This document shows, one piece after another, positions 8,446-20,010 of a DNA stretch of 64,000 bases. A model generated the notes under the pieces. It had not been told where the DNA came from. It did no database searches and saw only the letters and a program-made list of their open reading frames with translations. The stretch's first letter is position 1; each line of letters begins with the position of its first letter. Source of the stretch: an uncultured Opitutia bacterium (GTDB lineage Bacteria > Verrucomicrobiota > Verrucomicrobiia > Opitutales > Opitutaceae); NCBI GenBank assembly GCA_903827245.1, contig CAIKHO010000056.1, positions 1 through 64,000 on the forward strand. Reading direction: 5' to 3'. The position numbers and the translations under genes are program-made.

Positions 8446-9483
8446 ATGCCCCAAAACAACTACCCCAAACTCCACAATGCCATGTGGCCCGGCCTCGTCG
8501 GCAAGGGCAGCCCCGGAGCCGAGCCTTTCATCTCGTTCGACACCATGCTCGATCTCACCACCGCGGCCCAGATCGGCGGCGTGAAATTCGACGGCATCGA
8601 TCTCTTCCTCTATAATCCGCACATCGACATCGATATTTCCGATGACGGCATCAAGGCCCTCGCCGGCAAAATCCGCGGCCGCGGCCTCGCCATCGGTTCG
8701 GTCGTCGCACCCGTGTGGTTCAACGCCTCCGCCATGGGCGACGCCTCCAAGCGCGCCAACTGGGTTGCGCACGTCCGCAAGGCCTGCCACATCGCGAAAG
8801 TTCTCCGCGATCTTGGCGCACGTCCCTCCGGCGTCGTCCGCATCGACTCCGCCGCCAGCGTCGGCGACTGGCTCAAGGATCCGAAGGCCAACACCAAGCT
8901 CATCGCCGCCACCTTCCGCGAGGCCGGCAAAATCGCGAAGGACCATGGCGAGCGCCTCGCCGCCGAGGGCGAGATCTGCTGGGGCGGCATGCATAGCTGG
9001 AAATACATGCTTCAGCTTCTTGAGGCCGTGGACATGCCCCGGGTCGTCGGATTCCAGGCCGACATGTCGCACACCCACCTCTACACTCTGGGCGAGAATG
9101 CCCCTGAACATCGGCTAGTCCCGAAAAAGTACCACTACGAGCCCGCCGCTTTCCACGCCGCGATGAAGACACTCACCACCGCGCTCCGGCCGTGGACGAT
9201 CGATTTCCACGTCGCGCAGAACGATGGCTCCGTCTTCGGCTCCGGCGAGCACGAGAAAACCGGCCGCCACTGCGTTGCCACCGACCCGCGCGGCAAGCTC
9301 AACCTCATCCGCGATTCCGGCTACTGGCTGCGCGACGGCTCCGGCAAGCTCACCAAGAAGATGAAGCACATCTGCTGGGATGGCTGCATGTTCCCCAACG
9401 AGACCATGCTGAAGCCCCAGACCTGGAACGATGTCCTCGCCGCCATGATCGAGGTTCGCAACCAGCATGGCTGGGTTGGCTAG
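8446..9483 (+). CDS. Sugar phosphate isomerase/epimerase-like TIM-barrel protein
   Basis: This 345-residue protein is probably cytosolic. It fits the AP-endonuclease-2/xylose-isomerase-like TIM-barrel superfamily: acidic and histidine residues sit at barrel strand ends ([38 protein letters not shown]). Such proteins isomerise or epimerise keto-sugars or act on 3-keto-glycosides, and are often encoded beside Gfo/Idh/MocA dehydrogenases, as here. The exact reaction cannot be named. The ATG is preceded by CAATCCCCC, with no Shine-Dalgarno. Confidence 0.75.
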   Translation: MPQNNYPKLHNAMWPGLVGKGSPGAEPFISFDTMLDLTTAAQIGGVKFDGIDLFLYNPHIDIDISDDGIKALAGKIRGRGLAIGSVVAPVWFNASAMGDASKRANWVAHVRKACHIAKVLRDLGARPSGVVRIDSAASVGDWLKDPKANTKLIAATFREAGKIAKDHGERLAAEGEICWGGMHSWKYMLQLLEAVDMPRVVGFQADMSHTHLYTLGENAPEHRLVPKKYHYEPAAFHAAMKTLTTALRPWTIDFHVAQNDGSVFGSGEHEKTGRHCVATDPRGKLNLIRDSGYWLRDGSGKLTKKMKHICWDGCMFPNETMLKPQTWNDVLAAMIEVRNQHGWVG

Positions 9484-9496
9484 CGGCGGCGCTTTA

Positions 9497-9577
9497 GCAG
9501 TTGGTAGTTCGTAGTTGGCAGGTGGTGTTCGCAAGCCGGCCTCTTCCCAATTCCCAACTACGAACTACTAATCACTA
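9497..9577. repeat. Palindromic repeat family E, copy 1
   Basis: TTGGTAGTTCGTAGTTGG (9501-9518) is matched by an inverted arm CCCAACTACGAACTAC (about 9553-9568). A related copy lies at 45908-45981. It occupies the spacer between two genes of the sugar cluster. Confidence 0.75.
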
Positions 9578-9617
9578 GATACCTCCTCGCCCCTTCACTC
9601 TAACCCTCACTTCCCCA

Positions 9618-10763
9618 ATGAAACCCCTCAACATCGGCATGATCGGCTATGGCTTCATGGGCCGGGCCCACTCGAACGCCTTCCGCAAGGTCGGTAACTT
9701 CTTCCCCATCGACCGCCGCATCGTCCTCAAGGCCGCCTGCGGCCGCGATGGCGCGAAAACCCGGGCGTTTGCCGACATGTGGGGCTACGAGTCCATTGAA
9801 AGCGACTGGCGTGCCCTCGTCGCCCGTAACGACATCGATCTCATTGACATCGCTGCGCCCAACAACGTCCACGCCGAGATCGCCATCGCCGCCGCCAGGG
9901 CCGGCAAGATGATCCTCTGCGAGAAACCCCTCGCGATGAATCCCGCCGAGGCCGTGCGGATGGTGAACGCCGTCGAGAAAGCAAAGGTGCCCAACATGGT
10001 CTGGTACAACTACCGCCGTGTCCCCGCCGTCACACTCGCCAAGCAGCTCATCGACGAGGGCCGCCTCGGGAAGATTTTTCACTACCGTGCGAAATTCCTC
10101 CAGGACTGGACCATCTCCGCCGATGTCCCGCAGGGCGGTCAAGGCACCTGGCGGCTCGACGCCGCCGTCGCCGGCAGTGGTGTCACCGGCGACCTCCTCG
10201 CCCACTGCATCGACACCGCGCTCTGGCTCAACGGCGGCATCAAGGAAGTGACCGCGATGACCGAGACCTTCGTCAAGGAACGCCAACACGCCCTCACCGG
10301 CAAAAAACAAAAGGTCGGCATCGACGACGCCTCCGCCTTCCTCGCCCGCTTCCGCAACGGTTCGCTCGCCACCTTCGAGGCCACGCGCTATGCCCGCGGC
10401 CACAAGGCGCTCTACACCTTTGAAATCAACGGCGAGCACGCCTCGATTTTCTGGGATCTCCAGGATCTGCACCGTCTGCAACTTTTCGATCATCGCGATG
10501 ACAGCGCTGTCCGCGGCTGGCGTTCGATTCATGTGAGCGACGGCGACCAGCCCTATATGAAGAACTGGTGGGTCCCCGGTCTCCAGATTGGTTACGAGCA
10601 CAGTTTCGTCCATCAGGTCGCCGATTTCCTCGCCGGTCTCGCCAGCGGGCAACCCGCCGCGCCCACCTTCCGCGACGGCCTCGCCACGGACTATGTCACC
10701 GACGCCGTCCTGAAATCCGCCCGCTCCGGCCGGTGGGTAAAGGTGAAATCCGCCCGATCTTAG
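9618..10763 (+). CDS. Gfo/Idh/MocA family oxidoreductase
   Basis: This 381-residue NAD(P)-dependent dehydrogenase acts on a sugar or cyclitol. It has an N-terminal Rossmann fold with [10 protein letters not shown] (about 10-19), the family motif EKPLAMN, and a C-terminal alpha/beta substrate domain with the conserved [17 protein letters not shown] segment. It has no Tat or Sec signal, so it is cytosolic. It ends the three-gene cluster, where it would oxidise the sugar that the isomerase-like partners process. mtnA converges from downstream. The ATG follows ACTTCCCCA. Confidence 0.88.
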   Translation: MKPLNIGMIGYGFMGRAHSNAFRKVGNFFPIDRRIVLKAACGRDGAKTRAFADMWGYESIESDWRALVARNDIDLIDIAAPNNVHAEIAIAAARAGKMILCEKPLAMNPAEAVRMVNAVEKAKVPNMVWYNYRRVPAVTLAKQLIDEGRLGKIFHYRAKFLQDWTISADVPQGGQGTWRLDAAVAGSGVTGDLLAHCIDTALWLNGGIKEVTAMTETFVKERQHALTGKKQKVGIDDASAFLARFRNGSLATFEATRYARGHKALYTFEINGEHASIFWDLQDLHRLQLFDHRDDSAVRGWRSIHVSDGDQPYMKNWWVPGLQIGYEHSFVHQVADFLAGLASGQPAAPTFRDGLATDYVTDAVLKSARSGRWVKVKSARS

Positions 10764-10807
10764 GGCACGCTCCTCGCCCATGCGCGCCTCCCGGATTTAA
10801 TTTCCCG

Positions 10808-11905
10808 TCAATAGCCGAGCTTGCTTCGGTTGGCCCAGAGCTGGCGCGGTTTTAATATTCCGACCGGAGTGATGATGCCGGTGATCAAATCAGGGGGCGT
10901 CACGTCAAAGCCGGGATTTCTGGCATCGCTGCTTGGATTCGCCACGCGCACGTACTCGCGCCGTCCGCGCCGGTTCACGCCCCAAGCCCCGAGGACCTCG
11001 CTGCCGTCACGCTCCTCGATCGGGATGGCCCGCCCGGATTTTAATTTCCAGTCGATCGTGGAAAGCGGAATCGCCACGTAAAACGGGATGCCGTGCCGTT
11101 TCGCCAGGACCGCCTTGGTATAGGTGCCGATCTTGTTCGCCACCTCGCCGGTGCGCCCCAGCGTGCGGTCGCTGCCCACGATCACGAGGTCGATCTCGCC
11201 GCGCGCCATCAGGTGCCCGGCGGCGTTGTCCGCGATGATGTGATGCGGGATTTTCTGCTGGGACAACTCCCACGCCGTCAGCGTGGCCCCTTGCGAGCGC
11301 GGGCGCGTTTCGTCGCAGAATACATGAAATTTTTTGCCCTGCGCCTGCGCCGCATACAGCGGCGCCGTAGCGCTGCCGACGTCCACAAAGGCGAGCCAGC
11401 CGGCATTGCAGTGCGTCAGCACGTTCATGCCGCTGCGAATGAGCCTGGCGCCATGCCGGCCGATCGCGGCGCAATGGGCCACGTCCGCATCCGCGAATTC
11501 CTCGGCGGCGGCCAGGGCAAGCACCTGTTGCTCCGCCACCGTGCCGCCCGGACGCATCGCCCGGCGCACGCCGTCCATGGCGTTCACCGGATCCACCGCG
11601 GTGGGCCTCGCCGCCTTGAGCACCTGATAGACGATTTCGACGTGCCGCGAAAATTCGCACAACCCGCGACCCCGAAAGGCCCGCGCGCCCTGCGCGAGGC
11701 CGTAGGCCGCGGTGGCGCCGATCGCGCCGGCCCCGCGCACGACCATGTCCCGGATGGCCCGCGCCGTCTCATGGTAGTCCCGCATGGCCACGACCTTGAA
11801 TTCGTGCGGCAGCAGGCGTTGTTCGATCAGCCGCACGGAATTCTTCGCGGCATCAAAAGCCACGGTGCGATAATGCCGGGTCCGGCCGCTGACTCTGACG
11901 TTCAT
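10808..11905 (-). CDS. mtnA: S-methyl-5-thioribose-1-phosphate isomerase
   Basis: This 365-residue cytosolic enzyme of the methionine salvage pathway converts 5-methylthioribose-1-phosphate to the ribulose isomer. Family motifs: RGAGAIGATAAYG (58-69), THCNAG with the catalytic-type Cys166, ETRPRSQG, and IVGSDR with Asp246 followed by NKIGTY. The usual family form is GADR, so GSDR is a small variant. No other salvage gene (mtnB/C/D/K/P) is beside it. The start is within 6 nt of a TAGCCT -10-like box, suggesting a leaderless transcript. Confidence 0.94.
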   Translation of the reverse strand: MNVRVSGRTRHYRTVAFDAAKNSVRLIEQRLLPHEFKVVAMRDYHETARAIRDMVVRGAGAIGATAAYGLAQGARAFRGRGLCEFSRHVEIVYQVLKAARPTAVDPVNAMDGVRRAMRPGGTVAEQQVLALAAAEEFADADVAHCAAIGRHGARLIRSGMNVLTHCNAGWLAFVDVGSATAPLYAAQAQGKKFHVFCDETRPRSQGATLTAWELSQQKIPHHIIADNAAGHLMARGEIDLVIVGSDRTLGRTGEVANKIGTYTKAVLAKRHGIPFYVAIPLSTIDWKLKSGRAIPIEERDGSEVLGAWGVNRRGRREYVRVANPSSDARNPGFDVTPPDLITGIITPVGILKPRQLWANRSKLGY

Positions 11906-11911
11906 GCCTTC

Positions 11912-11940
11912 AGGCTAGGGACGGCCCCGGAACAAAACCA
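11912..11940 (-). promoter_or_regulatory. Candidate mtnA promoter giving a leaderless mRNA
   Basis: On the minus strand TAGCCT (11912-11917) lies 6 nt before the mtnA ATG, the spacing at which transcription would begin on or next to the start codon. The -35 region 17 nt upstream (TGGTTT) is weak. Confidence 0.35.
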
Positions 11941-12064
11941 GCGGAGAAATTAGCGGTCTGGATCTGTCAGAAATAGCCTGAAAAAAAGCGCGGGGCTCTG
12001 ATCCACCCTGCTTTATACACGGCATCGGTTCTTCCTTCTTAATTCCTACTTCCCCCTTCCCCTG

Positions 12065-13933
12065 CTACCATTTCCACTCCGCCCCGCCGAAGGCGCCGAA
12101 ACCTAGTGCTGGGTATCCGTTAACTTCTTCATACTTTTCGTTGAGGAGGTTCTCGAAGCGCAGCTTGAGCCCCAGGTGCGCATTAACCTGCCAGGCCGCG
12201 TAAAGACGGGCGACCGTGTAGTCCTCGCCTTCGATGGTGCGGAAGGTCCGTGCGTCCACATCCTCACGTCCCGCGACAAAGGCCACGCCCGCACCGGCAC
12301 TTACCCCATGGACGAATTCACGCCACAAGTCGGACGAAAAACTGTGCCGCGGACGACGCAATAGCCGCGCCTGCGCCGAGAGGTTGTCGGCCTCGAGATA
12401 GGTGTAGCCCAGGCGCAGCTGAACCACACCTGGCAATGATGTCTGCGCCGAAAGCTCTACGCCGCGTGTCCGGGCGCGCTGGATGTTTTCCTCGCTGCGA
12501 AAATCCGGCGTGCTCGCAATGAGATCGGTGAAATCCGTCTGGAACCAGGTCGCGCCGAGCGTACCGCGCTTTTGCGGCAGATAGTAGTCGGCTCCCGCGT
12601 CCCAGCCTCGCGCCCGCTCCGGACGAAGATTGGGATTGCCCGTGTAGAAAGCGCTCTGCCCGTAAAGATCGAGGAAGCTCGGCGAGCGGAATGCCGTGCC
12701 ATAGCTCGCATGTAATTTGACCGTGCGCTGTGCGAGCAGCCAGGCCGCCGTCGCCCGGCCCGTGGTAGCGCGGCCGAAGGTGTCAAAGTCGTCGTTGCGC
12801 AGTCCTGCCGTGAGAAAAACGTCGTCCACGGGCGAGAACTCGTCCTGTGCAAAGGCGGCAAAGAGCCCCTGCTTTTTGTTGATGTCGCCGAAGCCGGTGT
12901 TGCGTGTGTGATTCACCTCGGCCGTCAGGCCCGCCGTGATGCGGTTGCGTTCCAGGCCGGAATAGGTCGTCTGCGCGTCCAGCACGGCCCGGCGGTTTTT
13001 CACCACCGTGATCTGGGTCGCGCGGCCGACGCGGGGATTTTCCGACACGAAGCGCCGGTCCTGACCGCCGAGCACGGCATGGGCGGTCCAGACTTCCGAC
13101 AGCTTGGCGTCGGCAAAGGCCGTCGCGAGGAGGTTCTCCTCGCGGTCCTGGTTGTCGGGATCGTTCGTGTAACGGTCGCCCGGATCCCCATACACGCCGT
13201 GGAACCACCGCAGCGTGCCACCTATCGCCACGCGCTCCGTCACGCGACGGTCTACGCGTAGGGTGACGTTGGCGCTGTCGAAGGAATTGTTCACCCTCTG
13301 GTTGTCGGTATGTCCGCCCTGCGCGGAAAAATTATAGGCGGTGGTGCCGCTCACGCCCTGCGTTGCCACCGCCCCCTGGATCGTGCCGAAACTGCCGGCC
13401 TCGAGCGCCACCTGGGCGGTGGATGCGCCCGTACCGGGCAAGGCGCGCAGCGACACGACGCCGCCCACCGCTTCGCCGCCGTACAGCGTGCTCTGCGGCC
13501 CGTGCGCGACTTCCAGACTGTCGCAGGCTGACACGCACGCGCCGCCGAGGAACACATTGTAGTCGGTGTTCGGATCGTTCAACCGGATGCCGTCCACGAG
13601 GAAAAGCGTCTGGTTCGAATTGGCGCCGCGCAGAAACAGCGACGCCGACGCGCCCGACTGCCCGGACGCAAACAGCGGCGTGCCGGGAACACCGCCCAGC
13701 GCGCCGGCCAGCGAGCTGATCTGCCGGCGTGCAAGGTCCGCCGCGGAAATCACGTCCACCGCCGAGCCGATGGTTTGCAGGGATTCCGGCGTGCGGGTGG
13801 CCGTGGTGACAACGGGATCCAGTTCCGCCGACTGCGCAGCGATCTGGGCATGGAGCGACGCCAGGGCACTGCCCGCGGCAAGAACAAGGAAAAACCGGCG
13901 GAGGTGGCGCGCCAGCGAAGGAATACATTTCAT
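12065..13933 (-). CDS. btuB: TonB-dependent outer-membrane receptor, BtuB-like
   Basis: This 622-residue receptor probably imports cobalamin across the outer membrane using TonB energy. It has a signal peptide (MKCIPSLARHLRRFFLVLAAG...), a TonB-box-like DPVVTTATRTPE, a plug domain with FLRGANSNQTLFLVDGIRLND, and a 22-strand-type barrel ending in Trp. Length and plug match the BtuB group. I chose ATG 13933 because it gives the signal peptide; the longer frame from 14002 does not. A candidate B12 element lies upstream and B12-dependent metH lies beyond. No BtuCDF transporter is in the window. Confidence 0.82.
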   Translation of the reverse strand: MKCIPSLARHLRRFFLVLAAGSALASLHAQIAAQSAELDPVVTTATRTPESLQTIGSAVDVISAADLARRQISSLAGALGGVPGTPLFASGQSGASASLFLRGANSNQTLFLVDGIRLNDPNTDYNVFLGGACVSACDSLEVAHGPQSTLYGGEAVGGVVSLRALPGTGASTAQVALEAGSFGTIQGAVATQGVSGTTAYNFSAQGGHTDNQRVNNSFDSANVTLRVDRRVTERVAIGGTLRWFHGVYGDPGDRYTNDPDNQDREENLLATAFADAKLSEVWTAHAVLGGQDRRFVSENPRVGRATQITVVKNRRAVLDAQTTYSGLERNRITAGLTAEVNHTRNTGFGDINKKQGLFAAFAQDEFSPVDDVFLTAGLRNDDFDTFGRATTGRATAAWLLAQRTVKLHASYGTAFRSPSFLDLYGQSAFYTGNPNLRPERARGWDAGADYYLPQKRGTLGATWFQTDFTDLIASTPDFRSEENIQRARTRGVELSAQTSLPGVVQLRLGYTYLEADNLSAQARLLRRPRHSFSSDLWREFVHGVSAGAGVAFVAGREDVDARTFRTIEGEDYTVARLYAAWQVNAHLGLKLRFENLLNEKYEEVNGYPALGFGAFGGAEWKW

Positions 13934-14084
13934 GGATGTCTGCTTTCTATCGGCGAAAAGAGCAGAGCCACCCGTTGTAATCCGGGATGCTTCCACTCTC
14001 ACGCTTCATTTTATGCGATGAAGTTTTCGCGAACGGCGCGTCCTGCAGGTCATCAGCAGAATGCCGGACGCGTGAGTTTCCCGG

Positions 14085-14153
14085 GGCAGATGTTCGGACT
14101 CCGCATATGTCCGCGCGCGATGCGCGGAATGGCCAGTGCGAGTGTCCAGTGGC
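14085..14153 (-). promoter_or_regulatory. Candidate cobalamin riboswitch (B12 box)
   Basis: On the minus strand AGTCCGAACATCTGCC (14085-14100) matches about 13 of 16 positions of the B12-box consensus AGYCMGGAGACCTGCC. GCCACTG (14147-14153) lies upstream, where the riboswitch core has GCNACTG. The element is 150-220 nt before the BtuB-like start, a usual site for this riboswitch. The rest of the core is not clear by eye, and the upstream arm lies inside a strong hairpin (GTGGCAGGG / CCCTTGCCAC). Confidence 0.5.
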
Positions 14154-14404
14154 AAGGGTTGTTTCCCTGCCACTCGCCACTCGCACTCGCCACCCGCGTG
14201 CATCGCACGCGTGCCTCGCCCCCGCCTTCACCCCCGACCGGAGTCGGGGATTGGCTTTGCTCCCGCTGATGCGGGATGGGGGTTTGTGATGCGTTACCGC
14301 AGCGCTAACTGCGGCCGGATTTCACGGCCTTCCCTGCTTTCCGGAAATTGAAAAGAACATTGAACGGCCCCACCTTCACCGCTGCCCAGCGCCGTGCAAT
14401 AAAA

Positions 14405-14438
14405 ATCATATCAACGGATCGCGATATGACGATATGAT
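14405..14438. promoter_or_regulatory. Candidate operator before metH: GATATG half-sites
   Basis: ATCATATC (14405-14412) is the inverted copy of GATATGAT (14431-14438), and a further direct copy GATATGA lies at 14423-14429. The cluster is AT-rich within GC-rich DNA and lies 50-85 bp before the metH module start. The layout resembles an ArsR- or MetR-type operator. The regulator is not identified. Confidence 0.4.
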
Positions 14439-14488
14439 CTCTTGCCAAATGCCAGCCCTTGGCCGAGGGTGGGTTCAATCCTCCCGCC

Positions 14489-15565
14489 ATGACCTCCACC
14501 ACTTCACGTCCGCCCGACTCCCTGCCCGCCCTCCAGGCGCTATTTCAGCAGCGCATTGTCGTCCTCGACGGCGCCATGGGCTCGATGATCCAGACCTATA
14601 AGCTCGAGGAGCCCGACTTCCGCGGGGAACGCTTCAAGGACCATCCGCACGACCTGAAGGGTAACAACGACCTGCTCTGCCTCACCCGCCCCGACATCAT
14701 CGAGGGGATTCATTCCCAGTATTTTGCCGCGGGCGCCGACATGGTCGAGACGAACACCTTCAGTTCCACCACCATCGCTCAGGCCGACTACAAGCTCGAG
14801 TCGATCGTCACTGATTTGAACCTCGCCGCTGTCGCCGTCGCCCGCCGCGCCGCCCAAAAGGCCGAGGCGGCCACGCCCGGCCGCCGCTGCTTCGTCGCCG
14901 GCGCCATCGGGCCGCTCAACCGCACGCTCTCGATGTCCCCCGACGTCAACCGGCCCGACTACCGCGCCGTCGTCTGGGACCAGGTCGTGACCGCCTACGC
15001 CGAGCAGGTCCGCGCGCTGCTCGACGGCGGTGTGGACACGCTCCTCGTCGAGACGATCTTCGACACCCTCAACTCCAAGGCCGCCCTCTTCGCCATCGAG
15101 TCCGTCTTCGACGAGCGCGGCTACCGCGTGCCCGTCATGATTTCCGTGACGATCACCGACGCCTCCGGCCGCACCCTCTCGGGCCAGACCATCGGCGCGT
15201 TCTACAACAGCATCCGTCACTCGAAGCCCTTCAGCGTCGGCATCAACTGCGCCCTCGGCGGCCGCGCCATGCGCCCGTACGTCGAGGAACTCGCCTCGAT
15301 CGCCGAATGCTACGTCACCTGCTACCCGAACGCCGGCCTGCCCAATGCCTTTGGCGGCTATGACGAGACGCCCGCCGACATGGCCGCCGTACTCGGGGAA
15401 TTCGCCGCCAGCGGTTTCGTCAATCTTGTCGGTGGCTGCTGCGGCTCCACGCCGGAGCATATCGCGGCCATCGCCCAGGCGGTGCGCGGCAAGGCGCCCC
15501 GCCGCGTGACGAACGCGGCTCATGCCCTGCGCCTGAGCGGCCTTGAGACCCTGCAGGTGGCTTGA
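14489..15565 (+). CDS. metH: Methionine synthase, homocysteine-binding module (split MetH, part 1)
   Basis: This 358-residue free-standing homocysteine S-methyltransferase domain equals the N-terminal module of MetH. It has DGAMGSMIQ (27-35), ETNTFSS, and three zinc-ligand cysteines: Cys254 in GINCALGG and Cys317/Cys318 in GGCCGS. It has no pterin or B12 domain; those are in the gene starting at 16323. With that protein (911 residues) the total is about 1269, close to E. coli MetH (1227). I chose ATG 14489 (MTSTTSR) after CCTCCCGCC. The two halves presumably assemble to methylate homocysteine with methylcobalamin. Confidence 0.93.
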   Translation: MTSTTSRPPDSLPALQALFQQRIVVLDGAMGSMIQTYKLEEPDFRGERFKDHPHDLKGNNDLLCLTRPDIIEGIHSQYFAAGADMVETNTFSSTTIAQADYKLESIVTDLNLAAVAVARRAAQKAEAATPGRRCFVAGAIGPLNRTLSMSPDVNRPDYRAVVWDQVVTAYAEQVRALLDGGVDTLLVETIFDTLNSKAALFAIESVFDERGYRVPVMISVTITDASGRTLSGQTIGAFYNSIRHSKPFSVGINCALGGRAMRPYVEELASIAECYVTCYPNAGLPNAFGGYDETPADMAAVLGEFAASGFVNLVGGCCGSTPEHIAAIAQAVRGKAPRRVTNAAHALRLSGLETLQVA

Positions 15566-15586
15566 TCGCCGGACACGCACGGCGGC

Positions 15587-16322
15587 ATGGCCTCGGTCAA
15601 GGAGCACTACGACACGCACCTCGCGCCGCTTTACACGTGGATGAGCGGCGGCGCCGCGCCCGCGCGCCAGCGCATCACCGAACTCCTGCGCAGCCTCGAT
15701 CTTTATCCGGGTCATGCCGGCGCCACCGCCCTGGACCTCGGTGCCGGCAATGGCTTCCAGTCCATCCCGCTCGCCGAGGCTGGTTACACCGTGACGGCGG
15801 TGGATATCAGTGACGTGTTACTCGGCGAGCTTGAGCGCGACGCCGGCGCCCTCCCCGTGCGCACGGTCGCCGGCGACCTGCGCGACCTTAAACTCCACTG
15901 TCCCGTGCCCGCACCCGAGGTGATCGTATGCATGGGCGACACTCTCACCCATCTTTCGACCCTCACCGATGTTGAACATCTCCTCCGCGACGCCTCCCAG
16001 GCCCTGAAGCCCGGCGGTCACATGTTGCTGACTTTCCGTGACTACACGGTCGAGCGCGCAGGCCATGACCGTTTCATTCCGGTCCGCAGTGATGCCGACT
16101 GCATCTTCACCTGCTTTCTCGAATTCGGACCCACCCACGTCTCCGTCCATGACATCCTGCAGACTCGCGCCAGCCCGGGCTGGCGCACCGCCATCAGCGT
16201 GTATGAAAAAATCCGTCTCGCCCCGGACTGGGTTCATCGCCAACTCGTTGCCGCCGGGCTGGTCATCGTGAGAAATACCGTGCAGAACGGCCTTGTCACA
16301 CTCGCCGCCCGCCGTCCCGTCC

Positions 16323-16330
<8 letters not shown>
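15587..16330 (+). CDS. Class I SAM-dependent methyltransferase inserted between the metH halves
   Basis: This 247-residue cytosolic protein has a Rossmann-type SAM-binding fold: motif [10 protein letters not shown] (48-56), acidic VTAVDIS after strand 2, and a post-I segment [12 protein letters not shown]. The N-terminal [16 protein letters not shown] segment resembles small-molecule methyltransferases. It starts 22 nt after the first metH module and its stop overlaps the start of the second by 8 nt, so all three are probably one operon. The substrate is unknown; the setting suggests a link to the methionine/SAM cycle, but this is inference. Confidence 0.8.
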
Positions 16331-19058
<2,728 letters not shown>

Positions 19059-19242
19059 GCGGCCGATACTCTTGCCGCGCCATGGCACTCGAGAGGCAAA
19101 TTAAGCACCTCCATTCATAATATTTCGGCTTCTTGAAGGGTCGGTCGCTACCAATCAACGACTACCCTCCGGATCCTTCAGGCAAGCGGCCAACTCGCAA
19201 ACATAAGTTGAAACTGCTGCCGATTTGGCGCACCTTGCCGAA

Positions 19243-19428
19243 ATGAGTTCTGTCGTGGTGCACAATCCAGAAATCCTCAGCGGCACGCCTGTGTTTGTGG
19301 GGACGCACGTGCCCGTGAAGAACCTCACCGACTATCTCGAGGGTGATTCCACCATCGACGAATTTCGGGACGACTTTCCCTCGGTGAAGCGTGAGCAAGT
19401 GGTCACGTTCCTCGACGAAGCGCGCTGA
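19243..19428 (+). CDS. DUF433 protein, antitoxin-like, without adjacent toxin
   Basis: This 61-residue protein fits DUF433: VVVHNPEILSGTPVFVGTHVPV, then a YLEGDSTIDEFRDDFPSV stretch and a helix ending VVTFLDEAR. DUF433 proteins are commonly antitoxins encoded directly before a PIN-like DUF5615 toxin. No such gene follows here, so it is an orphan or the remnant of a module. I chose ATG 19243 (MSSVVV); an upstream start would add MAHLAE. Confidence 0.75.
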   Translation: MSSVVVHNPEILSGTPVFVGTHVPVKNLTDYLEGDSTIDEFRDDFPSVKREQVVTFLDEAR

Positions 19429-19501
19429 CATCTACCTGAGAAGCACGTCGTACTGCCCCGTCCTGCCGGTGATGAATCGGTTTTGTGTAATTTAGTTCTT
19501 G

Positions 19502-19526
19502 CTTAATTAAGTTTTTCCTTAATTAA
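19502..19526. promoter_or_regulatory. Candidate ArsR operator: repeated CTTAATTAA
   Basis: A perfect palindrome CTTAATTAAG (19502-19511) is followed by a second CTTAATTAA (19518-19526), 16 bp apart centre to centre, immediately before the ArsR-type gene. The AT-rich paired sites in GC-rich DNA suggest autoregulation. Confidence 0.5.
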
Positions 19527-19533
19527 TGGCGGC

Positions 19534-19875
19534 ATGCAAAGCCTCTTGGCCATCGCCGATCCGACCCGTCGCCGGATTGTGGAACTCCTCGCCGAGCGCG
19601 AGCGGACCGCTGGGGAACTGGTTGAGGAATTCGATATGAGCGCGCCGGCGATTTCCCAACATCTCAATGTCCTGCGCGAGGCCGGCTTGGTCGTCACGCG
19701 TGCTCAGGGGCAGTCGCGCATCCAGTCGCTCAATCCCGCCGGGTTCGACGATCTCGACGCCTGGCTGGAAAAAACCCGCGCGGTGTGGTCGCACCGGCTT
19801 GACGCCCTCGAGCGCGAGTTGCGCGCGGAGGACGCGGCCAACGAGCGAAAAGCGAAAAAGAAATCTCCCCCATGA
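19534..19875 (+). CDS. ArsR/SmtB family transcriptional regulator
   Basis: This 113-residue winged-helix regulator has LLAIADPTRRRIVELL (helix 1), recognition segment MSAPAISQHLNVLREAGLV and wing residues RAQGQSRIQSLNP. It has no metal-binding ELCVCDL motif, so it belongs with the non-metal ArsR group usually paired with an AHSA1/SRPBCC protein. That partner is absent: the ATGA overlap at the stop opens a frame that ends after 16 codons. The candidate operator lies directly upstream. The C-terminus is Lys-rich. Confidence 0.88.
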   Translation: MQSLLAIADPTRRRIVELLAERERTAGELVEEFDMSAPAISQHLNVLREAGLVVTRAQGQSRIQSLNPAGFDDLDAWLEKTRAVWSHRLDALERELRAEDAANERKAKKKSPP

Positions 19876-19922
19876 AAATCAACGAACAACCCGGAAAGTT
19901 CACCACCCCCCGATCCGCTTGA
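19872..19922 (+). pseudogene. Possible 5' stub of a lost ArsR partner gene
   Basis: An ATG overlapping the ArsR stop by 4 nt opens a frame of only 16 codons (MKINEQPGKFTTPRSA) before TGA. Overlapping ATGA starts are typical of the AHSA1/SRPBCC gene that commonly follows such regulators. Nothing like that domain can be read in the next 90 bp before the convergent GH43-like gene, so the partner is either deleted or this start is chance. Confidence 0.3.
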
Positions 19923-20010
19923 ATTTTCATGCGCAGGGGCGCTGCTTGACGGCGCCCTCCGAAAAGCCCGGCAGCCCGGGCGTGGACAAGCAACACCCCT
20001 GCCTCCCAGC

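Noticed and set aside
14130-14200. Short tandem GCCACTCGC words as a CRISPR-like array
   Set aside because: Units are only about 10 nt, without regular spacers, and fold into one hairpin next to the B12 box.
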